NCBI RefSeq assembly: GCF_001543895.1
Contig: NZ_JYIJ01000013.1
Location: forward strand, 62,001 to 126,000
Source: Carbonactinospora thermoautotrophica
GTDB lineage: Bacteria > Actinomycetota > Actinomycetes > Streptomycetales > Carbonactinosporaceae
DNA length: 64,000 bases
Direction: 5' to 3'
Shown here: piece after piece, positions 57,456 to 64,000 of the stretch
Layout of the letters: the number at the start of each line of letters is the position of its first letter
Numbering within the stretch: the stretch's first letter is position 1
Notes under the pieces: generated by a model
What the model saw: the letters and a program-made list of their open reading frames with translations, nothing else
What the model was told of the DNA's origin: nothing
Databases searched by the model: none
Translations under genes and position numbers: made by a program

Positions 57456-59534
57456 CTACTGGCGGGCGCCCACCTGCCCGGCGAGCTGCTCTGGCTCGGT
57501 GACCGGGGCCTGGCAGGTGAAGTGCCGACACACGTACGCGGCCGGCCGACCGTCGACCAGTGGCCGGTCCCGCAGCAGCGCCGCTTCCGGCTCCCCCGCC
57601 GGGTCGCCCACCGCGACCGCCGCGCCCGGGGCGGTGCCGAGCAGGGCCACCCGGTGCAGCCGCCGGGTGCGCTCGTCCCCGGCCGGGCCCACGACGGCCA
57701 CCTCGCGCGGCCCGTCCAGCAGCGCCTCGGCCACCGCCAGCCCCCACCCGGCGAACCGCGGGTAGGCGCGGGCCAGCTTGGTCACCACCCCGAGGGCGCG
57801 TTCGGCGGCCTCGCGGTGCCGCGCGGAGCCGGTGTACGCGGCGTACGTGAGCAGCGCCCCGGCCACGGCCGACTGCCCGGACGGGGTGGCGTTGTCGGTC
57901 GGGTCCTGCGGCCGGAGGACCAACCGCTCGGCGAAGTCCGCGGTGTCGTAGAACCCGCCCGCGCCGTCCCCGAAGTGGGCCAGCACGACGTCCAGCAGCA
58001 CCCCGGCCAGGGTCAGCCAGGAGTCCTCGCCGGTCACCGCGTACAGGGCGAGGAAACCCTCGGCCACGTCCCCGTAGTCCTCCAGCACCCCGGCGTTCTC
58101 GCCACGCCGGCCGCCCAGCGAGGTGCGCCACAACCGGCACGGGGGGTGCGGGGGGCGTCCCCCCTCGCAGCACCGCTCCTCCAGATGCACGGCCACCAGC
58201 AGGTCGGCCACGCCCAGCGCCGCCTCCACCAGGTCGGGGCGGTCGAACAGCGCCCCGGCCTCGGCCAGCGCCGCGATCGCCAGGCCGTTCCAGGCGGCCA
58301 CCACCTTGTCGTCGCGGGCCGGCGGCACCCGCTCGGCCCGCGCCTTCAGCAGCCGCTCGCGCACGGCCGCGTACCGCGCCCAGTCGTCGGGGTCCTCCCG
58401 TAGCTGCAGCACCGAGGTGCCGTGCTCGAACGTGCCCTCCGCGGTAACCCCGAACACCCCGGCCGCCCAGTCGCCGTCCTTCGGTCCCAGCACCTCGCGT
58501 AGCTGGGCCGGGGTCCACACGTAGTACTTGCCCTCCACGCCCTCGCTGTCGGCGTCCAGCGCGGAGGCGAAGCCGCCCTCGGGGGTGCGCAGGTCGCGCA
58601 GCAGCCAGTCAGCGGTCTCCAGCGCGATCCGCCGGGCGAAACCGTCGCCGGTCGCCCGCCACCAGTGCGTGTACACGCGCAGCAGCAGCGCGTTGTCGTA
58701 CAGCATCTTCTCGAAGTGCGGCACGACCCAGTCGGCGTCGACCGAGTAGCGGGCGAAGCCGCCGCCGAGCTGGTCGTACATGCCGCCGCGCGCCATCGCC
58801 CGGCAGGTCCGCTCGACCATGTCCAGCGCTACCCGCGAACCGGTGCGCGCCCAGTGACGTAGCAGCTGTTCCAGCGTCATCGACGGCGGGAACTTGGGCG
58901 CCTCCCCGAACCCGCCGCGGGCGGCGTCGAACTCGCGCAGCAACCCGTGCACCGCCAGTTCCAGGTCTTCGGCCCCCGGCGGCGCGCCGTGACCGGCTCC
59001 TTGATCAGCTTCGGCAGAGCCCTGGACGAGCGGCCCGCGCTCGGACAGCCGTCGCACCACCTCGGCGCCGACCCGCTCGATCTCCTCCCGCCGGTCGCGC
59101 CACGCCTCGGCCACCGCCACCAGCACCTGCCGGAACGACGGCATGCCCGGGCGCGGGGTCTTCGGGAAGTACGTGCCGCAGAAGAACGGCTCGCCGTCCG
59201 GGGTGCAGAACACCGTCATCGGCCAGCCCCCGTGACCGGTCATGGCTTGCGTGGCCTGCATGTACACCGCGTCGACGTCCGGCCGCTCCTCGCGGTCGAC
59301 CTTGATGTTGACGAAGTGCTCGTTCATCAGGGCCGCGGTCGCCTCGTCCTCGAAGGACTCGTGCGCCATGACGTGGCACCAGTGGCAGGCCGCGTACCCG
59401 ACCGAGAGCAGGACCGGAACCTCCCGCCGGCGGGCCTCGGCGAACGCCTCGTCACACCACGGCCACCAGTCGACCGGGTTGTCCTGGTGCTGGAGCAGGT
59501 ACGGAGACGCCGAGCGCGCGAGTCGGTTAGCCAT
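57456..59534 (-). CDS. YyaL-type thioredoxin-domain protein (DUF255, spermatogenesis-associated protein 20 family)
   Basis: 692 residues. N-terminal thioredoxin-like domain with [20 protein letters not shown] (CxxC as CHWC) and [23 protein letters not shown]. The remainder is an alpha/alpha-barrel like glycosidases of the N-acyl-glucosamine epimerase class ([69 protein letters not shown]). Widely conserved from bacteria to animals; enzymatic activity is unknown. Single-copy gene with the normal length. Confidence 0.95.
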   Translation of the reverse strand: MANRLARSASPYLLQHQDNPVDWWPWCDEAFAEARRREVPVLLSVGYAACHWCHVMAHESFEDEATAALMNEHFVNIKVDREERPDVDAVYMQATQAMTGHGGWPMTVFCTPDGEPFFCGTYFPKTPRPGMPSFRQVLVAVAEAWRDRREEIERVGAEVVRRLSERGPLVQGSAEADQGAGHGAPPGAEDLELAVHGLLREFDAARGGFGEAPKFPPSMTLEQLLRHWARTGSRVALDMVERTCRAMARGGMYDQLGGGFARYSVDADWVVPHFEKMLYDNALLLRVYTHWWRATGDGFARRIALETADWLLRDLRTPEGGFASALDADSEGVEGKYYVWTPAQLREVLGPKDGDWAAGVFGVTAEGTFEHGTSVLQLREDPDDWARYAAVRERLLKARAERVPPARDDKVVAAWNGLAIAALAEAGALFDRPDLVEAALGVADLLVAVHLEERCCEGGRPPHPPCRLWRTSLGGRRGENAGVLEDYGDVAEGFLALYAVTGEDSWLTLAGVLLDVVLAHFGDGAGGFYDTADFAERLVLRPQDPTDNATPSGQSAVAGALLTYAAYTGSARHREAAERALGVVTKLARAYPRFAGWGLAVAEALLDGPREVAVVGPAGDERTRRLHRVALLGTAPGAAVAVGDPAGEPEAALLRDRPLVDGRPAAYVCRHFTCQAPVTEPEQLAGQVGARQ

Positions 59535-59565
59535 GCCCCCATCCTGCCCCCACCGGGGAAGGACG

Positions 59566-59775
59566 TCACTCGGCCTTCTGGTCCGGCCGCTGCGCCGGGC
59601 GCTGGGACTCCTCGAAGTCGATGCGGCGGATCTGCTTGTTCATGGACTTGATGAGCAGCCAGGTGACGACGCCCAGCACGGCCACGATCAAGAAACCGAG
59701 CAGGCCGGGCGAGACCTTCTCCACCGGCACCTCCTGGTTCTGGGCGAGGAGCAGCGCGTACGCGACGAGAGTCAT
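59566..59775 (-). CDS. Small single-span membrane protein
   Basis: 69 residues: short lumenal N terminus, one span ([22 protein letters not shown]) and a charged cytoplasmic tail ([20 protein letters not shown]). Lies 158 bp downstream of mca on the same strand and 31 bp upstream of the YyaL-type gene. Similar tiny proteins accompany mca in other actinobacteria. The ribosome site GAGG is almost adjacent to the ATG. Function unknown. Confidence 0.75.
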   Translation of the reverse strand: MTLVAYALLLAQNQEVPVEKVSPGLLGFLIVAVLGVVTWLLIKSMNKQIRRIDFEESQRPAQRPDQKAE

Positions 59776-59933
59776 GCCTCTATGGTCCCGCGCCGCGCTC
59801 CGTCTCACGCACCGGGGCGGACAGGAGCAGCGGGACGGCCAGGCGGTGTCCGAGGCCGCGTCCCGAGCGCCCGGCTCCGTGGCGTCGGAGGGGCTTCCGA
59901 CCCCGCCGCCACGCGGCCGGGCGCTCGAGCCCC

Positions 59934-60812
59934 TCAGGCGTACGTGCAGGCGGTGCGGATCCCGGCGAACAGGTCGTCCTCCGGGATCGTGGTGTCGACC
60001 AGCGAGCGGGCCAGCTCGAAGTCCTCGGTCGGCCACACCTCGCGCTGGATCTCCAGCGGCACGTGGAACCAGAGCCCGTCCGGGTCGATCTGGGTCGCGT
60101 GGGCGAGCAGCGCCCGGTCGCGCACCTCGAAGTACTCCCCGCACGGCACCCGGGTGGTGATGTTGCGCTCCTCACGGTTCTTCCAGCGCTCCAGCCACTC
60201 CCCGTACGGGGACTCCAACCCCCGCTCCAGCATCGCCCGGTGCAGCGCCTCGGTCCGGGCCCGGGAGAACGTCTGGTTGTAGTACAGCTTCAGCGGCTGC
60301 CACGGCTCGCCGGTCCCGCGGTACGCCTCCGGGTCGCCAGCCGCCTCGAACGCCGCCACCGCGACCTTGTGGCACATGATGTGGTCCGGGTGCGGGTACC
60401 CGCCGTTCTCGTCGTACGTGGTCATCACGTGCGGGCGGAACTCACGTACCAGCCGCACCAGCGGCTCGGCCGCCTTCTCCACCGGCTGGAGCGCGAAGCA
60501 GCCCTCCGGCAGCGGTGGCAGCGGGTCACCCTCGGGCAGGCCGGAGTCCACGAACCCGAGCCAGGCGTGCCGCACCCCGAGCACGCGGATGGCCTCGGCC
60601 ATCTCCCGGCGCCGGATCTCCGGCAGGTTGGCCTCCACCTCCGGGTCGCCCTGGAGTTTGGGGTTGAGGATGTCGCCGCGCTCCCCGCCCGTGCAGGTGA
60701 CCACCATCACCTCGACGCCTTCGGCGACGTACTTGGCCAATGCCGCCGCGCCCTTGCTCGACTCGTCATCGGGGTGCGCGTGTACCGCCATCAACCGCAG
60801 CCGTTCGGTCAC
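59934..60812 (-). CDS. mca: Mycothiol S-conjugate amidase
   Basis: 292 residues from a GTG with AGGAG seven bases upstream. LmbE-type zinc amidase: metal site [13 protein letters not shown], the GGERGD loop, [15 protein letters not shown] with the second metal histidine, and [11 protein letters not shown]. It cuts mycothiol conjugates to release mercapturic acids, a detoxification step found only in actinobacteria. The [16 protein letters not shown] stretch ([17 protein letters not shown]) is closer to Mca than to MshB. Confidence 0.94.
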   Translation of the reverse strand: MTERLRLMAVHAHPDDESSKGAAALAKYVAEGVEVMVVTCTGGERGDILNPKLQGDPEVEANLPEIRRREMAEAIRVLGVRHAWLGFVDSGLPEGDPLPPLPEGCFALQPVEKAAEPLVRLVREFRPHVMTTYDENGGYPHPDHIMCHKVAVAAFEAAGDPEAYRGTGEPWQPLKLYYNQTFSRARTEALHRAMLERGLESPYGEWLERWKNREERNITTRVPCGEYFEVRDRALLAHATQIDPDGLWFHVPLEIQREVWPTEDFELARSLVDTTIPEDDLFAGIRTACTYA

Positions 60813-60927
60813 AGGACGCTCCTGATCTCCTTCGCTCGCCCTGGTGAACAGGGCGCTCGCCTGACGCTCACCACCGCACCCGTCATATAGTGGCGGACAA
60901 ACCAGACCACATGCATGGTGAGGCCAG

Positions 60928-61356
60928 TTGAGCGAGGCGGCGTCCGACAACGTGAAGCCGATGAGCCCCGCCCCGGGGCCGCAGGCCCGGTACCGGGAAT
61001 CGCGGGCTCAGCGCTGGACGTTGTACGCCGCTGGCGCCCTCTTCTTCACCGTCCTCGTCAGCATGGTCGGGTGGGTCGCGTGGCACTTCTCCACGCCGCC
61101 GTTCCGGTACCAGTTGTACGCATACCGGATCCTCTCCGACCAAACGGTGGAGGTCACCTTCGAAGTGACCAAGGACCCGGATAAGGCCGTGTCATGCACA
61201 ATCCGGGCCCTGAACGACTACCGTGAAGAAGTAGGACGCAAGAACGTGGTCGTCTCGGCCGGCGAGCGGCAGCTGCGGGTCACCGAGACCCTGCGGACCC
61301 GAGGCCGAGCCGTGATGGGCGAGGTCCGCGAGTGTCGCCTCGTCGGCGAGGAGTGA
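60928..61356 (+). CDS. DUF4307 membrane protein
   Basis: 142 residues from a TTG preceded by GTGAGG six bases away. One span ([20 protein letters not shown]), then an extracytoplasmic domain with [19 protein letters not shown] and the cysteine pair in VSCTIRALN and VRECRLVG. This is DUF4307, typically found divergent from mca and upstream of greA in actinobacteria, as here. Function unknown. Confidence 0.9.
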   Translation: MSEAASDNVKPMSPAPGPQARYRESRAQRWTLYAAGALFFTVLVSMVGWVAWHFSTPPFRYQLYAYRILSDQTVEVTFEVTKDPDKAVSCTIRALNDYREEVGRKNVVVSAGERQLRVTETLRTRGRAVMGEVRECRLVGEE

Positions 61357-61470
61357 GTCCGGTCAGGCCGGACACCACGCCAGAAAATTGTTAGCCTCGG
61401 GATTTCACGCGCCTCCAGCATGGGTTGGTGCGTGAGATCCATTCCAGGTACGTACCTACGAGGAGCACCT

Positions 61471-61965
61471 GTGACCCAGACGAGTGACAACGTCACCTGG
61501 CTGACCCAGGAGGCGTACGACCGGCTCAAGGCGGAGCTGGAGTACCTGTCGGGTCCCGGTCGTATCGAGATCGCCAAGAAGATCGAGGCCGCCCGCCTCG
61601 AAGGCGATCTCCGGGAGAACGGTGGCTACCACGCGGCCAAGGAGGAGCAGGGCAAGCAGGAGGCCCGCATCCGGCAGCTCCAGCAGCTCCTGGAGAACGC
61701 CAAGGTCGGCGAGCCTCCGGCGGACTCAGGCATCGTGCAGCCGGGCATGGTGGTCACCGTGCGCTTCCCCGACGACGACACGCTGACGTTCCTGCTCGCC
61801 TCGCGGGAGTTCTCGGGCAACGAGGACGTCGAGATCTACTCGCCGCAGTCCCCGCTCGGCAGCGCGATCCACGGCAAGAAGGTCGGCGAGTCCGCCACCT
61901 ACGAGCTGCCGAACGGCCGCAAGATGACGGTCGAGATCGTGGAGGCGAAGCCCTACACAGGCTGA
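61471..61965 (+). CDS. greA: Transcription elongation factor GreA
   Basis: 164 residues, GTG start with AGGAGCACC. N-terminal coiled coil (WLTQEAYDRLKAELEYL, GDLRENGGYHAAKEEQGKQEARIRQL) with the acidic tip DLRENGGY that reaches the RNA polymerase active site, and a C-terminal FKBP-like domain (ISPQSPLGSAIHGKKVGE). GreA stimulates cleavage of backtracked transcripts. Followed by a strong terminator. Confidence 0.97.
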   Translation: MTQTSDNVTWLTQEAYDRLKAELEYLSGPGRIEIAKKIEAARLEGDLRENGGYHAAKEEQGKQEARIRQLQQLLENAKVGEPPADSGIVQPGMVVTVRFPDDDTLTFLLASREFSGNEDVEIYSPQSPLGSAIHGKKVGESATYELPNGRKMTVEIVEAKPYTG

Positions 61966-61975
61966 TCAGCTTCTC

Positions 61976-62019
61976 GTACGAGAGGGGCGCGGCCCGCGAG
62001 GACCGCGCCCCTCTCGTAC
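61976..62019. terminator. Bidirectional terminator between greA and exporter
   Basis: Perfect 17-bp inverted repeat (61976-61992 and 62003-62019) with a ten-base loop, between two convergent genes. The longest perfect stem in the window. Confidence 0.9.
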
Positions 62020-62030
62020 CGGCGGGCCGG

Positions 62031-62870
62031 TCAGCGGCTCGTGGCCATCCGGTACTTGCGCACCGCCAGCGGCACGAAGACCACCAGCACCAGGACCACC
62101 CACCCCAGCGACACCAGCGCCGGATGGTCGCCGGGCAGCGTGCCGGGGTTTCCGACCGGATTGGGGTTCCCGAACAGCGCCCGGCACGCACTCACGACCG
62201 TGGTGAACGGGTTCCAGTCCGCGATCGCGCGCAGCCAGTCGGGCATGCCCTGGGTGGGCACGAACGCGTTCGACAGGAACGTGACCGGGAACAGGATCAT
62301 GCCGGCCGACTGGGCGGTCCGCGAGTCGCGCACCGACAGTCCGATGAACGCGCCGATCCAGCACATCGCGAACGCGAGCAGCAGGAGCAGCCCGAACCCG
62401 GCCAGCGCCTCCAAGACGCTGCTGTGGACGCGCCAGCCCACGAGCAGCCCGGCGAGGATCATGATCAGGAGCGTGAACGCGTTGAGCGCCGTGTCGGCCA
62501 AAGCGCGACCGGTGAGCACGGCCGAACGCGCCATGGGCAGCGACCGGAACCGGTCGACGATGCCGCGCTGCATGTCCTCGGCGAGCCCGACGGACGTCCA
62601 CATGAGCCCGAACAGCACGTTCTGGGCGAAGATGCCGGCCATCAGGTACTCGCGGTAGTACTTCGCGCCAGGCGCGCCGGGGACGTTGATCGCGCCGCCG
62701 AACACGTACGAGAACAGCAGCACGAACATGATCGGCTGGATGGCTCCGTAGAGGATGATCTCCGGCGTGCGCATCATGCCGAGCATGTTCCGCTTGGTCA
62801 CCGTGAGCCCGTCGGCGAGGGCCCACTTCAGCCCGCCACCGGAGACCGGCTCGATCGTGACGGCGCTCAC
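62031..62870 (-). CDS. DrrB-type ABC-2 exporter permease
   Basis: 279 residues, GTG start overlapping the ATPase stop (GTGA). Six spans and the family segment FLSNAFVPTQGMPDWLRAIADWNPFTTVV with the preceding RFRSLPMARSAVLTGR are typical of daunorubicin-resistance type permeases (DrrB). It forms an efflux pump with the ATPase. Substrate unknown; lipid or antibiotic export are the usual roles. Confidence 0.92.
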   Translation of the reverse strand: MSAVTIEPVSGGGLKWALADGLTVTKRNMLGMMRTPEIILYGAIQPIMFVLLFSYVFGGAINVPGAPGAKYYREYLMAGIFAQNVLFGLMWTSVGLAEDMQRGIVDRFRSLPMARSAVLTGRALADTALNAFTLLIMILAGLLVGWRVHSSVLEALAGFGLLLLLAFAMCWIGAFIGLSVRDSRTAQSAGMILFPVTFLSNAFVPTQGMPDWLRAIADWNPFTTVVSACRALFGNPNPVGNPGTLPGDHPALVSLGWVVLVLVVFVPLAVRKYRMATSR

Positions 62871-63856
62871 CGCCTGCTCCTTCCCCCGGCCAGCGCCGGC
62901 TCCTCACCCTGCTTGTCCTCCGCGACGTGACCGGTCAGCGCCAGGAACACGTCGTCCAGCGTGGGCCGGCGCAGCGCGATGTCGTCGATCTTGACATCGA
63001 CCGCGTCCAGTTCCCGGACCGCCGCGACCAGCGCCTGGGCGCCGCCGCTCACCGGGACGGTGACGCGCCGCTCGCCCTCGTCGACCCGCGCCTCGGTGCC
63101 GGCGACCCGGGCGAGCACCTTCGCCGCGCGGCCCAGCCCCTCGGTGTCGAGCACCACGACCTCCAGCCGCTCCCCGCCGACCTGGGTCTTCAGCTCATCA
63201 GCCGTACCGCGCGCGATCACCCGGCCGTGGTCCACGACCGCGATCGTGTCCGCGAGCTGGTCGGCCTCCTCCAGGTACTGGGTGGTGAGCAGCAGCGTCG
63301 CCCCCTGCCGGACCAGGTCGGCGATCACGTCCCACATCATCAGCCGGCTGCGCGGGTCCAGGCCGGTGGTGGGCTCGTCCAGGAACAGGATCCGCGGCTT
63401 CGCGACCAGCGCCGCCGCCAGGTCCAGCCGGCGGCGCATGCCGCCGGAGTACGTCCGCACCGGCCGGTCGCCCGCGTCGGTCAGCCCGAACTGCTCCAGC
63501 AGTTCCTCCGCCCGCTGCCGGGCGGCCTTGCGGCCCAGGTGGTACAGCCGCCCGACCATGTCCAGGTTCTCCCGGCCGGTCAGGTTCTCGTCCACCGCCG
63601 CGTACTGGCCGGACAACCCCATGATCCGCCGGACCGCGTCCGGCTGGTCGACCACGTCGTACCCGCCGACGAGCGCCCGCCCCTGGTCGGGTCGGAGCAG
63701 CGTGGTCAGGATCCGCACCGTCGTGGTCTTGCCGGCCCCGTTGGGGCCGAGCAGGCCGAGGACGCTTCCCTCGGGCACTGCCAAGTCGAGCCCGTCCAGC
63801 GCACGGACCTTCCCGTACTGTTTGACGAGCCCTTCGGCGACGATCGCGTCGGGCAT
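62867..63856 (-). CDS. DrrA-type ABC exporter ATP-binding protein
   Basis: 329 residues from the ATG at 63856 behind GGGGGAGG. Walker A GPNGAGKTTTVRIL, signature TYSGGMRRRLDLAAAL, Walker B ILFLDEPTTGLDP, switch TTQYLEEADQLAD. The C-terminal about 100 residues (RPTLDDVFLALTGH) are the DrrA-specific extension. First gene of the exporter operon, headed by a 25-bp palindrome. Confidence 0.94.
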   Translation of the reverse strand: MPDAIVAEGLVKQYGKVRALDGLDLAVPEGSVLGLLGPNGAGKTTTVRILTTLLRPDQGRALVGGYDVVDQPDAVRRIMGLSGQYAAVDENLTGRENLDMVGRLYHLGRKAARQRAEELLEQFGLTDAGDRPVRTYSGGMRRRLDLAAALVAKPRILFLDEPTTGLDPRSRLMMWDVIADLVRQGATLLLTTQYLEEADQLADTIAVVDHGRVIARGTADELKTQVGGERLEVVVLDTEGLGRAAKVLARVAGTEARVDEGERRVTVPVSGGAQALVAAVRELDAVDVKIDDIALRRPTLDDVFLALTGHVAEDKQGEEPALAGGRSRR

Positions 63857-63930
63857 GTTCCTCCCCCTGTCATCGAATTAGTCGCCTGCTCACCTTCGAG
63901 CCCGTGGGTCGGTAGCCGCAAGCGATTTAA

Positions 63931-63955
63931 TTCGCTGGCGGATTCCGCCAGCGAA
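63931..63955. promoter_or_regulatory. 25-bp near-perfect palindrome upstream of drrAB-like operon
   Basis: TTCGCTGGCGGA, one base, TCCGCCAGCGAA: 12-bp arms around a single T, 75 bp upstream of the ATPase start. The length and central base resemble TetR-family operators, and such regulators often control DrrAB pumps. The regulator gene would lie beyond the window edge. Confidence 0.65.
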
Positions 63956-64000
63956 GGCCCTGACACCGCGCCAGGACCAAGATGCGATGTATCGCGAGTC

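Overview
The window is chromosomal DNA from a high-GC actinobacterium, probably a filamentous soil or compost type. Several gene sets point there: mycothiol S-conjugate amidase with a DUF4307 neighbour, a three-gene Sdh1-type succinate dehydrogenase like the mycobacterial one, GTP-dependent PEP carboxykinase, the xseA/xseB-ispH-glpX-DUF4245 block, WXG100/EspC-type secretion substrates, and OxyR with AhpC/AhpD. The genus cannot be fixed from the sequence. No rRNA, tRNA, CRISPR array or plasmid origin was seen.

Layout. 1-4.6 kb: a peptide-type ABC importer read leftward (binding lipoprotein, two permeases, first ATPase cut by the window edge). 5.0-6.9 kb: GTPase TypA. 7.2-11.1 kb: succinate dehydrogenase, preceded by a small unknown protein. 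11.2-17.3 kb: a PAS-GAF-SpoIIE-HATPase phosphatase, a Nudix hydrolase, a pterin carbinolamine dehydratase, and a large membrane protein joining an unknown cytoplasmic domain to an extracytoplasmic periplasmic-binding-protein-like receptor. 17.4-19.8 kb: a small type VII secretion style cassette (EspC-like protein, WXG-like protein with a toxin-like tail, lipoprotein). 19.9-29.8 kb: housekeeping genes (ychF, rmuC, ispH, xseA, xseB, DUF4245, glpX) interrupted by an IS200/IS605-type element whose tnpB is frameshifted. 29.8-32.2 kb: a DUF1707 protein and an ABC exporter.

32.4-43.0 kb is the accessory centre: seven or eight reading frames on the minus strand, starting with a WXG100 protein and a CpnT-like secreted giant. 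The giant carries a papain-like glutamine-deamidase domain, long Pro/Gln-rich repeats and a C-terminal pierisin/scabin-like ADP-ribosyltransferase. It is followed by an SseB-like protein, a protein with degenerate HD-like repeats, an Imm35-YwqJ deaminase fusion and a SUKH immunity protein. The giant is split by a frameshift near 41,050.

43.5-64 kb: class I and class II fumarases separated by a VapBC-type toxin-antitoxin pair, a DUF402 hydrolase, the oxyR/ahpCD peroxide defence, a secreted polysaccharide deacetylase, PhoH, a cis-isoprenyl transferase, pckG, a universal stress protein, a YyaL-type thioredoxin-domain protein, mca, DUF4307, greA and a DrrAB-type exporter. Sdh, both fumarases, pckG and glpX form a C4/gluconeogenic theme. 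Mca and AhpCD provide thiol and peroxide defence. IspH and UppS feed cell-envelope isoprenoid synthesis.
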